The notes beneath the pieces were generated by a model. The model searched no databases, was not told the origin of the DNA, and was given only the letters and a program-made list of their open reading frames with translations. The position numbers and the translations under genes were made by a program. This document shows, piece after piece, positions 31,948-39,081 of a stretch of DNA of 42,510 bases. Source of the DNA: Alphaproteobacteria bacterium (GTDB lineage: Bacteria > Pseudomonadota > Alphaproteobacteria > Micavibrionales > CSBR16-224); NCBI GenBank assembly GCA_006226225.1, contig SBHI01000055.1, forward strand, positions 1 to 42,510, given 5' to 3'. Position 1 is the first letter of the stretch. Every line of letters begins with the position of its first letter.

Positions 31948-32421
31948 ATGGAGAATATTTGCATTCAAATCACGGATCAGCCATTGAATATCGAAACGGC
32001 CTGCAGTTTTGTTGATAGTGCCGGTGCAGGTGCAAGCAATCTGTTTGTCGGGCGTGTCCGTAATAATCACGAAGGAAATGATGTTACAGGTATAACCTAT
32101 GATATTCACGCCGGTTTGGCGGAAAAGGTTTTGCGCGATATTTGTACGGAAGCGGAAGGGCTGTGGCCGGAAACACGCTACTATGTCGCGCATTATACGG
32201 GTGAACTGCCTGTCGGCGGAATAAGTGTTGTTATTGCCGTCAGCGCGCCGCACCGTGCGGAAACATTCGAGGCCTGCCGTTATGTGATTGAAGAATTGAA
32301 GCTGCGGGCGCCGGTCTGGAAACAGGAACATTATACGGATGGCAGAAGCGATTGGCTTCCCGGCCATTCCCTGAAGGAAGATGTCGCCGTGAATGATGTC
32401 TGCTGCGGTAAATGCTCGTAA
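31948..32421 (+). CDS. moaE: Molybdopterin synthase catalytic subunit MoaE
   Basis: A 157-residue enzyme that moves two sulfurs from MoaD to cyclic pyranopterin to make molybdopterin. Conserved stretches are ASNLFVGRVRNNHEGNDVTG, ITYDIHAGLAEKVLRDI, SVVIAVSAPHRAETFEACR and the active-site APVWKQEHYTDGRSDW with catalytic lysine. In the E. coli protein two lysines (119 and 126) are essential; here the first appears as Lys in LKLRAPVWKQ. The C-terminus ends CCGKCS, a small cysteine cluster not usual for MoaE. The start has GGAGG at 31937-31941. Confidence 0.93.
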   Translation: MENICIQITDQPLNIETACSFVDSAGAGASNLFVGRVRNNHEGNDVTGITYDIHAGLAEKVLRDICTEAEGLWPETRYYVAHYTGELPVGGISVVIAVSAPHRAETFEACRYVIEELKLRAPVWKQEHYTDGRSDWLPGHSLKEDVAVNDVCCGKCS

Positions 32422-32434
32422 TGAAAGGAGCGGT

Positions 32435-32971
32435 ATGAAAAACGGCGGAGAGAAAATTGCCGGTGTGGTGCTGGCCGGTGGGCGGTCTTCACGTATGGGA
32501 CAAAACAAGGCGCTGCTGCCATATGACGGTCACACGCTGCTGGAGCATATGACGCTTTTGTTGCGGGAAGCAGGCGTTGCGGATGTTTTCGTCAGTGGCA
32601 GTTACGAAGGCTATGACTGTATTCCTGACCGGGAAAAACATGCCGGACCGGCGGTGGCTTTGCGGCATGTGCTGCAGGATTTGGCGGATAGAAATATATA
32701 TCGGGGCGCGCTTTGCGTACCGGTGGATATGCCGCAGCTGTCTGCGGGTCTTTTGCGTTATTTGTGCGGGATTGAAGCGGGAGCATATTTTTCCGATCAC
32801 CCTTTTCCACTTTATATGCCGCTGCCTCTGTGCGGTGAGGCAGGGGCGACATCAATGCGCGGATTGTTAAATGCGGAAAATATTACCGCGCAGCAACTGC
32901 CAGAGAAATATACGCATCATATGATGAATGCTAATACACCGGAAGAGTGGGAAAAGGTTGTCGGAAAATGA
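32435..32971 (+). CDS. mobA: Molybdenum cofactor guanylyltransferase MobA
   Basis: A 178-residue nucleotidyltransferase that joins GMP to Mo-molybdopterin to form the MGD cofactor needed by NarG. The N-terminal GVVLAGGRSSRMGQNKALLP is the GTP-binding signature, CVPVDMPQLS carries the metal-binding aspartate, and NANTPEEW near the end is the usual closing motif. The start at 32435 has AAAGGAG at 32424-32430. It is 13 bp after moaE and overlaps the following small gene by 4 bp (ATGA). Confidence 0.92.
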   Translation: MKNGGEKIAGVVLAGGRSSRMGQNKALLPYDGHTLLEHMTLLLREAGVADVFVSGSYEGYDCIPDREKHAGPAVALRHVLQDLADRNIYRGALCVPVDMPQLSAGLLRYLCGIEAGAYFSDHPFPLYMPLPLCGEAGATSMRGLLNAENITAQQLPEKYTHHMMNANTPEEWEKVVGK

Positions 32972-33300
32972 ATGTAAAAATGGACGGAACATCCCTGCGC
33001 TTCAAGATTACGGGGGCTGAGCTGGAAGAACTTCTGGCCGGACGACCTGTCGTAAACAGGCCGGTTGTCGGCGGTGTTTCCGTGGTGGTCGTGATAGAGC
33101 CTAGGCCGCATTTATCAACAGGGCTTTCTGCGCAATGCCTTGCGGAGAAAGGGGCTGTCACGCTGCAGCTAGCAGTTGCCGCCGAAAAACTGACACAGTT
33201 GAAGGATATGGGCAAAAGCCGTGACGGTATTGCGGTTACGGAGGGGGATACGGTTTTATATCTGCTGGTGGACGCGCGCAAAACATCTGCGGAACAGTAG
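32968..33300 (+). CDS. Unknown 110-residue protein between mobA and tauE
   Basis: A 110-residue soluble protein with no signal peptide or membrane segment. It opens MNVKMDGTSLRFKITGAELE and looks all-beta with alternating charged residues. The N-terminal form (a strand KxxGxSLRFRxT then ExEEL) recalls a small uncharacterised family annotated as DUF7009, but I am not sure. It is translationally coupled to mobA by an ATGA overlap and 2 bp before the permease gene, so it belongs to the Moco operon. I can infer no reaction. A role in cofactor delivery or in sensing is possible from position only. Confidence 0.7.
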   Translation: MNVKMDGTSLRFKITGAELEELLAGRPVVNRPVVGGVSVVVVIEPRPHLSTGLSAQCLAEKGAVTLQLAVAAEKLTQLKDMGKSRDGIAVTEGDTVLYLLVDARKTSAEQ

Positions 33301-33302
33301 CA

Positions 33303-34082
33303 ATGTTTTTTCTGACGCTGTGCTTTTTTATTGTCGCTTTATTTTATGCAACGGCGGGCTTCGGTGGCGGGTCGACATATAATGCTCTTTTATCGCTTGC
33401 CGAAACGGATTACCGCATTTTTCCGTCCATTGCCTTGCTGTGTAATCTGATTGTGGTTTCCGGAGGTGTGTGGCGTTTCTCCAGGGCCGGACATATTAAT
33501 CTGCGGCGTGTGATGCCCTGGGTCGTGACATCCGTTCCCGCGGCCTTTCTGGGTGGGGTGTGGGAAGTTTCGGAGTGTTTTTTTACCGGCCTTCTCGGCA
33601 TATCGCTGCTGATTGCGGGCGCGCATATGATGTATTTTGAAGTCCGGACACAAGATGTTTCGGAAAGGCCCGTGCAAAATATACTGCGGCGTTTCCCCGT
33701 TTTGCTGCCCTGTTTTGCCGGTTTGTGTCTGGGGCTTCTGGCGGGAATTGTCGGGATTGGCGGTGGCATCTTTCTTGCCCCTCTTCTTTATATCTTGCGC
33801 TGGGATCACGCCAAAGCCATCGCTGGCACCTGTGCCGCCTTTATTTTGTGCAACTCGCTTGCCGGATTAGGAGGGCATGCCGTCAAACTTTACGGTACGG
33901 AGCTTTTGCCGCAGCTTGCCGGTTACTGGCCGCTGGGTTTGGCCGTGCTGGCCGGAGGCCAGATCGGCTCATGGCTTGGTGCGGTGAAAATGGACAAACG
34001 TCTGGTCGCTTTGCTGACGGCGGTATTGATTTTATATGTTGCCATACGGCTGCTGTGGCGCTGGTCAGGAATGGTTTTCTAA
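33303..34082 (+). CDS. TauE/SafE family permease
   Basis: A 259-residue membrane protein with about eight helices in two repeats. The first repeat has YATAGFGGGSTYNALLSL, the second LLAGIVGIGGGIFLAPLLYI; these Gly-rich pairs are the TauE/SafE signature. The family moves sulfur-containing anions (sulfite, sulfoacetate and others) out of or into the cell. Here it is the last gene of the Moco operon. Handling of sulfite or sulfide, a by-product of the sulfur transfer steps, or another oxyanion is possible; the substrate is unknown. It starts 2 bp after the upstream stop and overlaps convergent moeB by 18 bp. Confidence 0.86.
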   Translation: MFFLTLCFFIVALFYATAGFGGGSTYNALLSLAETDYRIFPSIALLCNLIVVSGGVWRFSRAGHINLRRVMPWVVTSVPAAFLGGVWEVSECFFTGLLGISLLIAGAHMMYFEVRTQDVSERPVQNILRRFPVLLPCFAGLCLGLLAGIVGIGGGIFLAPLLYILRWDHAKAIAGTCAAFILCNSLAGLGGHAVKLYGTELLPQLAGYWPLGLAVLAGGQIGSWLGAVKMDKRLVALLTAVLILYVAIRLLWRWSGMVF

Positions 34083-35144
34083 ATGTTTCCACGCCTCGTA
34101 ACCGCCAGCCATGCTGTAGACATTCATATAACCGTCTGCCAGCAGGATTCTGGCGGCTGTGACGCTGCGCTTTCCGCTACGGCAGTAGAGAACGAGGTCA
34201 CAGTCGCGGGGCAGATCCGGGATATTGTTTTGTGACAATAGGGAAAGCGGGATATGCTGCGCCTCTGCAATATGTCCGGCCTGCCATTCATGTGTTTCGC
34301 GTACGTCAATAAAAACAGCCTGCCGGTTTTCCCTTGCCTGCTCCGGCGTGACTTCCGAGATCAATCCGCAGACGGGTGAGCTGTATTCCAGAACGATCTT
34401 GTCTTTCGGTTGGCAACAGACGGAACAAAAGGGGTTTTTAGGTAAGGTAAGGCATTGCGTTTGCATGTCATGCGCGTCAATCATCCATAATTTTCCCGTC
34501 AGCGGTGCAAAGCTTTTATCGGCAACGGCCACTTGTATTGCTTGCAAGGCCTGCTGTGTTCCGACCAGACCCGCGACGGCACCGATAACGCCGGCCTCGG
34601 CGCAGTTGGGGACGTAGGATTGCGGTGGTGCGGGATATAGACAACGATAGCACGGCCCGCCATGTAGGTTAAAGACGGAAACCTGTCCCTCAAATCCGGA
34701 GATGGACCCGTAAATCAGCGGTTTTCCACATTTGATGGCTGTATCGTTGATAAGAAATTTGGCGGCGAAATTATCTGTGCCGTCAATAATGATATCATAT
34801 CCGGAAAAAATATTTTCAGCATTTCCCTCCGTCAGTTCTTCCGTATAGGCGGTGACTTCAATATCGGGATTTAATGCAATCAGCTTATCACGTGCTGCGG
34901 CGGCTTTATTTTGTCCGGTCTGGTCGGTGCTGAACAGGATTTGCCGCTGCAGATTGCTTTCTTCGACGGTGTCGAAATCGACAATGCCCAGATGCCCGAC
35001 ACCGGCAGCCGCCAGATACAGTAAAGCGGGGCAACCAAGCCCGCCAGCACCGATACACAGGATATGGGCGGCGGACAGTTTCTTCTGCCCTTCTTCCGTA
35101 ATCTCCGGCAGGATTGTTTGACGGCTGTAACGATCATTTTCCAT
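34065..35144 (-). CDS. moeB: MoeB-type adenylyltransferase fused to a rhodanese domain
   Basis: A 359-residue protein. Residues 1-240 are the ThiF/MoeB E1-like domain: ILCIGAGGLGCPALLYLAAA binds ATP, FDTVEESNLQRQILF and DGTDNFAAKFLINDTA follow, and two Cys pairs (CYRC, then CSVCC) would bind zinc. Residues about 262-355 are a rhodanese domain with the active-site CRSGKRS loop. This build activates the MoaD C-terminus and carries sulfur for it, like human MOCS3 and known alphaproteobacterial forms. It may also serve ThiS. It has no ribosome site upstream; instead a palindrome (35145-35159) touches the start codon. It is the only Moco gene on the minus strand in this area. Confidence 0.93.
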   Translation of the reverse strand: MENDRYSRQTILPEITEEGQKKLSAAHILCIGAGGLGCPALLYLAAAGVGHLGIVDFDTVEESNLQRQILFSTDQTGQNKAAAARDKLIALNPDIEVTAYTEELTEGNAENIFSGYDIIIDGTDNFAAKFLINDTAIKCGKPLIYGSISGFEGQVSVFNLHGGPCYRCLYPAPPQSYVPNCAEAGVIGAVAGLVGTQQALQAIQVAVADKSFAPLTGKLWMIDAHDMQTQCLTLPKNPFCSVCCQPKDKIVLEYSSPVCGLISEVTPEQARENRQAVFIDVRETHEWQAGHIAEAQHIPLSLLSQNNIPDLPRDCDLVLYCRSGKRSVTAARILLADGYMNVYSMAGGYEAWKHLENHS

Positions 35145-35159
35145 GTGTAAAAGTTACAC
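35145..35159 (-). promoter_or_regulatory. Palindrome abutting the moeB start codon
   Basis: GTGTAA (35145-35150) and TTACAC (35154-35159) form perfect 6-bp arms around 3 bp, directly before the moeB ATG. On the minus strand it contains TAACTT, which could be a -10 element giving a start at or next to the ATG; a good -35 is not visible. It may be an operator or a hairpin controlling a leaderless transcript. Confidence 0.35.
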
Positions 35160-35234
35160 GGCTTTGCTGTTATACACCAGAGAAGATATGCGGGGAATGA
35201 TATCTTTGTTCCGGTTATATTCCCTGTAAAACAG

Positions 35235-35250
35235 CGAAGCTGAAGCTTCG
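35235..35250. other. Small hairpin in the gap between moeB and the M14-type gene
   Basis: CGAAGC/GCTTCG with a TGAA loop. The gap 35160-35367 is otherwise plain: it must hold the promoter of the M14-type gene, whose GGAGGG site is at 35359-35364, but no strong -35/-10 pair is seen. There is no T-tract after the hairpin. Confidence 0.3.
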
Positions 35251-35367
35251 AGAGGGCAGCTCGTATGAAGTGCGGCACACCACAATAATAACTTCCTTAC
35301 ATCCTTATTGTCCGGCGGGTTGTTTTGCGCCATTATCTATTGGCCGCTTTTTACAGATGGAGGGCAT

Positions 35368-36210
35368 ATGACAGAAATTGATAAAAAATCGCCGCCGGAT
35401 TTTCCGCAGCTGCATGATATCGGTTTATTCTATGAAAGACTGCATGCGGCTGTCGCGCGTATGAATGCAATTCGTCCTTATGCGCTGGAGGTGCTGGGGC
35501 AGGTCGAGGGATATGATATTTTTCTGCTCTTTCCTGAAGAGCAAGACCCGAAGAAATTGTCGCTGCTATCAGCAGGCGGTTTTCACGGTGAAGAACCTGC
35601 AGGGGTCTGGGGTATCGTTGAATATCTTGAAACGGCGACAGCGGATGAGCTGAACGGCGTTAATCATTCTTTCTTGCCGCTGGTCAATCCAACGGGATTT
35701 GCTGCGGGAACGCGTCTGAATGTTTTCGGTGAAAATCCGAACCGCAGTTTTGTACCGGAGCTGATTGCTGATAACAGTGAAGATATCTATAAAAACAGGA
35801 CAGAACCGTCTGTCGAAGGAAAGATATTGATGGCGCATATTGACCGCCTTGCGACTTTGGCGCGGGATGGTTTTGTGACTCAGCATGAAGATGACGGGCT
35901 GAACGAGGGCTTTATTTTTCTGAGTGAAGACGCGCCCCAGCCCAGCCCCTTTGCTGATATTTTTCTGGCGTGTTTACGGGAGCGTGTCGGCATTATTAAA
36001 GACGGCGGTGCCGATACACTGATCGACCCGAAGCTGCAAAACGGCATCTGGCATAATGATTTCGATGCGACATTCGAAGGGTTGCTCACCCGTAAAGGCA
36101 TTCCGCGTGTTGTCACAACGGAAACGCCCTGTCTGAAACCGGCACGGGCGCGGATTGATTGTAATCGTGATATGATACGTGCTTTTGCGGCTTTCCGGCC
36201 TGCGGAATAG
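35368..36210 (+). CDS. M14-type zinc carboxypeptidase / deacylase-like protein
   Basis: A 280-residue protein of the succinylglutamate desuccinylase/aspartoacylase/carboxypeptidase fold. Zinc ligands would be His73 and Glu76 in AGGFHGEEPAG and a later His in VTQHEDDG. The stretch NPTGFAAGTRLNVFGENPNR matches the NPxG...R.N..G.xxNR block that binds the substrate carboxylate. The catalytic glutamate fits VTTETPC near the C-terminus. There is no signal peptide, so it is cytoplasmic. The substrate (a peptide or an N-acyl amino acid) cannot be told. The start at 35368 has GGAGGG just before it. It ends 6 bp from the convergent repeat-protein gene. Confidence 0.85.
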   Translation: MTEIDKKSPPDFPQLHDIGLFYERLHAAVARMNAIRPYALEVLGQVEGYDIFLLFPEEQDPKKLSLLSAGGFHGEEPAGVWGIVEYLETATADELNGVNHSFLPLVNPTGFAAGTRLNVFGENPNRSFVPELIADNSEDIYKNRTEPSVEGKILMAHIDRLATLARDGFVTQHEDDGLNEGFIFLSEDAPQPSPFADIFLACLRERVGIIKDGGADTLIDPKLQNGIWHNDFDATFEGLLTRKGIPRVVTTETPCLKPARARIDCNRDMIRAFAAFRPAE

Positions 36211-36216
36211 GTATTA

Positions 36217-37332
36217 TTACCCGCGCAGATTTTGCGGTTTTCCGGATACGGTGTTTTGCGCGATTTTCTGCTCGGCTGGTGCGCCTGCGGCAGATTTTGC
36301 AGCCTGAGTGATGGCATCCGCGGTATCGGGATACCCGCCTTCTCTGGCGGCTTTTGCCGCGGCTTCGACCGTATCGGCATCATAGGGCAGCTTCTGCATG
36401 GTCAGCAGCGCGATATCATTCAGTCCGTTTTCCCCGGCCGTGACCATAATATTAAAGGCAAAGGCACTTTCATGATCCGCGAAAGAGCGTGAAGCTGTCA
36501 GTAGGGCGGTGGCAAAATCGGGATGGTCGTTCTGCAAACCAGCCTCGACCGCATATTGCACGGCATCACCGTCATAAGGCAGCTTCTCGGTGGTCAGAAC
36601 GGCAATACGGTTCAGCCCGTTTACGCCTGCCATCGCCAGAATATTAAAGGCAAAAGCACTTTCATCATTCGAAAAGGATCGTGATGCTGTCAGCAAAGCA
36701 TCGGCGAAATCCGGCTGCTCATTCTGCAGGGCAACTTCGACAGCGTTTTGCACGGATTCCGCATCATAGGGCAGTTTTTCTGTGGTCAGGACGGCGATGC
36801 GTTCCAGCCCGTTTTCAGCGGCAGTATTAAGAATGTTGAAAGAAAAAGCATATTCATCATCGGGGAACGCCCTGGAAGCTGCCAGAACATTTTCGGCAAA
36901 ATCCGGATACCCGTTTTGCAGCGCGGTTTCGACGGCATTTTGCACGGTTTCGGCATTATAGGGCAGTTTTTCCATGGTCAGCAGGGCGATGTCACTAAGC
37001 CCGTCTTCCGCAGCGGTTTTGAGAATGTTGAAGGCAAAGGCATCTGCGTCCTCGGCAAAAGAAGGGGCGTCTGCCAGTAAAGCGGCGGCTTGATCGGGAT
37101 CGCGGTTTTGCAGTGCGGTTTCGACTTTTTTCTGCAAGGCGAAGCCTTCACTCCAGCTACGCACCTGTTCCTGTATATCAAGAACGGTTCTCTCATCACG
37201 GTCTGCGGACGCGCCGGAAAACTCACTGTCACTGTCGCTTCTCTGCGTCAATCCGAAACCGCCAGCCAGCAAAACAGCTGCGAATGTTGCGATGAGATAT
37301 CCCCGTCTATGCTTCGGTGCTGTACCTGCCAT
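36217..37332 (-). CDS. Unknown membrane-anchored protein with four 64-residue repeats
   Basis: A 371-residue protein of no family I know. Residues 10-30 form one membrane segment or uncleaved signal (YLIATFAAVLLAGGFGLTQ). A charged linker follows, then four back-to-back repeats of exactly 64 residues at 70-133, 134-197, 198-261 and 262-325, with part of a fifth after them. Each reads roughly VEtALQNgyPDFA, LLtASRsF, EsAFAFNIL, NGLxxIAvLT and EKLPYDAeTVQNA. It appears all-helical, like a solenoid, but does not fit TPR, Sel1, HEAT or ankyrin spacing. The start has GAAGGACGG before it. It is likely periplasmic and protein-binding. It is divergent from the HDAC-like gene. Confidence 0.75.
   Translation of the reverse strand: MAGTAPKHRRGYLIATFAAVLLAGGFGLTQRSDSDSEFSGASADRDERTVLDIQEQVRSWSEGFALQKKVETALQNRDPDQAAALLADAPSFAEDADAFAFNILKTAAEDGLSDIALLTMEKLPYNAETVQNAVETALQNGYPDFAENVLAASRAFPDDEYAFSFNILNTAAENGLERIAVLTTEKLPYDAESVQNAVEVALQNEQPDFADALLTASRSFSNDESAFAFNILAMAGVNGLNRIAVLTTEKLPYDGDAVQYAVEAGLQNDHPDFATALLTASRSFADHESAFAFNIMVTAGENGLNDIALLTMQKLPYDADTVEAAAKAAREGGYPDTADAITQAAKSAAGAPAEQKIAQNTVSGKPQNLRG
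36358..37125 (-). repeat. Four tandem 192-bp coding repeats
   Basis: These four units encode the 64-residue repeats of the preceding gene: 37125-36934, 36933-36742, 36741-36550 and 36549-36358. Unit length is constant with no indels between units. The three later units are closest to each other at the protein level (shared SFAFNI-like and LTTEKLPYD-like blocks), which suggests recent duplication. Confidence 0.85.
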
Positions 37333-37459
37333 AATGCCGTCCTTCGCTCTGCTATAGTGTATTTTTGTGGTTTAATACATATTATATGAAAAAGGTAAAA
37401 AGAGTGTTTACGGCGGCGCAATTATCTTTCACGATGAATGCAGTGTCGAGAAACAGGGG

Positions 37460-38584
37460 ATGCGCGTGAATAAAAATTTTTGGAAAAACAGGCTGTACAA
37501 CGACAATACCCGTAAAAGAGCCCTCTATATCTATCTGCCAATTCTGTTGGTGTTGCTGGCGAATGTGGCGGTGGAGATGTTCGTGACGCCGAAGAGTAAT
37601 TTTCTGAATCCTTCTCAGTCTTTTAAGGATAATATTCCGGTTGTTTACAGTCCGCATTACAACATCTCCTTTCGCGGGCTGGAAAATCTACATCCGTTTG
37701 ACAGCAAAAAATACGGGCGAATTTATACGGAACTGAAACAGCAAAAACCGGATGCTGTGCCGCGTTTTATCACGGCGGCAAAGCCCGATGCGGCGCTGCT
37801 TGGTCTGGCACATACGGCGGAATATCTCGAAACGCTGCAATATGCCCGCACCATTGCCCGCATTACCGAATTGGGTTTCTTGCGTGTCCTGCCGGATAAG
37901 CTGGCAAATAATCTGGTGCTGGAACCGATGAAGTATCAGGCAGGCGGCAGCTTACAGGCGGCTTTGGCTGCGCTGGAACATGGCTGGGCGGTTAATCTGG
38001 GTGGAGGCTTTCATCATGCGTCCTCTGGTAACGGCGAAGGGTTCTGCCCGCTGGCGGATATCGGCATGATCATCAAATATTTGCGCCGCGAGGGAAAGAT
38101 CAAAAAGGCGATGATTATTGATCTGGATGCGCATCAGGGCAACGGTCATGAAACGGATTTTACGGGGGATGAGGATGTTTATATCCTTGATATCTATAAC
38201 AGTGAAATTTATCCGCATGATACAAAAGCCAAGCGCGGTATTGATCAGGCGGTCGAATTGCGTGCCTTTTCCGGTGATAAACTGTATTTCGGTTTGCTTG
38301 ATCAGGCGTTGCCACAGGCATTCACGGCATTTCAGCCTGATATTGTCATTTACATTGCCGGTACTGATATTCTGGATGGTGATCCGTTGGGTGCGCTCGC
38401 CATTTCCGCAGACGGAATTCTTAAACGCGATGAAATGGTTTTCCGGCAGGCTTTTGATCATGATGTGCCTGTCGTGATGCTACTGGGCGGCGGATATCAG
38501 AAAAGTAATGCGCATATTATCGCGCAAAGTATTTTGAATCTGGACAGAAAATTCGGGCTGTTTTCCAGCGCAGGAAAACATTGA
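37460..38584 (+). CDS. Membrane-anchored histone-deacetylase-fold protein
   Basis: A 374-residue protein of the arginase/deacetylase superfamily, nearest in pattern to class IV (HDAC11-like) and bacterial acetoin-utilisation/acetylpolyamine amidohydrolase relatives. Residues about 22-42 form one membrane helix (ALYIYLPILLVLLANVAVEM), so the enzyme domain is tethered. Active-site pieces are GGGFHHASSGNGEGFC (general-base His pair), IDLDAHQGNGHE (Asp and His zinc ligands), and AGTDILDGDPLG (third zinc ligand Asp), with LLGGGY closing the site. HDAC11 members remove fatty acyl groups better than acetyl; the substrate here is unknown. A GTG at 37466 fits the AGGGG site better than the ATG at 37460, so the true start may be six bases later. 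Confidence 0.86.
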   Translation: MRVNKNFWKNRLYNDNTRKRALYIYLPILLVLLANVAVEMFVTPKSNFLNPSQSFKDNIPVVYSPHYNISFRGLENLHPFDSKKYGRIYTELKQQKPDAVPRFITAAKPDAALLGLAHTAEYLETLQYARTIARITELGFLRVLPDKLANNLVLEPMKYQAGGSLQAALAALEHGWAVNLGGGFHHASSGNGEGFCPLADIGMIIKYLRREGKIKKAMIIDLDAHQGNGHETDFTGDEDVYILDIYNSEIYPHDTKAKRGIDQAVELRAFSGDKLYFGLLDQALPQAFTAFQPDIVIYIAGTDILDGDPLGALAISADGILKRDEMVFRQAFDHDVPVVMLLGGGYQKSNAHIIAQSILNLDRKFGLFSSAGKH

Positions 38585-38609
38585 CATTACGGAAAATAAT
38601 TGTTAAGGT
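38581..38609 (+). promoter_or_regulatory. Sigma70-like promoter before the ankyrin-like gene
   Basis: TTGACA (38581-38586) and TAAGGT (38604-38609) are 17 bp apart. The -35 overlaps the HDAC-like gene stop codon. A start near 38615 would give a 50-nt leader for the gene at 38665. Confidence 0.45.
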
Positions 38610-38664
38610 AACGCATCGAAAAATAACGGAAAACCATTTTTAAAAGACAGGCGGAGATACGGCA

Positions 38665-39081
38665 TTGCCCTCACAGACAAAGCTGGATAACTATATGATT
38701 ATGGCTGCGGTTCAAGGCAAAGATGATGATTTGCAGGAGCAGATCCGCATGGGCGCGAACCCGCGCGCCTATAAGGATGCCGCGCTTTACGCCGCCGCAG
38801 GGAAGGGACACACCTCTACGGTCTTGCTGCTTTTGGAAATGGGGCTGGATATCCATGCGGATGAAGATCAGGCAATTCGAAGCGCTGCAAAAAATGATTT
38901 TGAAGAAACCGTCGGTGTACTGATTTTACACGGGGCGGATTTTTCAGTATTGCCGGAAGACCAGCAGGAAAAGTACCGCCATCTGGTGCCGAAAACGCGG
39001 GAGGAGCTGCGCGCCGAACAGCAATCCGCAGTACGCGTACGACAAAATTCGCTCAGGAATTTTATCCGGAACCGGCGCTGA
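38665..39081 (+). CDS. Small ankyrin-repeat-like protein
   Basis: A 138-residue soluble protein. It has about three degenerate ankyrin units: AAVQGKDDDLQEQIRMGANP, ALYAAAGKGHTSTVLLLLEMG and AIRSAAKNDFEETVGVLILHG. The pattern AA.xG....V..LL..G fits the family. A basic C-terminal tail follows. The start is a TTG at 38665, chosen for GGCGGAG at 38650-38656; an ATG at 38695 would cut into the first unit. It is convergent with and overlaps the HEXXH gene by 20 bp. A binding role is likely; the partner is unknown. Confidence 0.72.
   Translation: MPSQTKLDNYMIMAAVQGKDDDLQEQIRMGANPRAYKDAALYAAAGKGHTSTVLLLLEMGLDIHADEDQAIRSAAKNDFEETVGVLILHGADFSVLPEDQQEKYRHLVPKTREELRAEQQSAVRVRQNSLRNFIRNRR

Noticed and set aside
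31711..32508. A 265-residue minus-strand reading
   Set aside because: It is antisense to moaD, moaE and the start of mobA, which are all well supported.
36748..37080. A 110-residue plus-strand reading with repeats
   Set aside because: Its repeats are just the antisense image of the four coding repeats of the minus-strand gene.
36358..37125. A CRISPR array or satellite DNA
   Set aside because: The 192-bp units are continuous, in frame and without spacers; they encode protein repeats.
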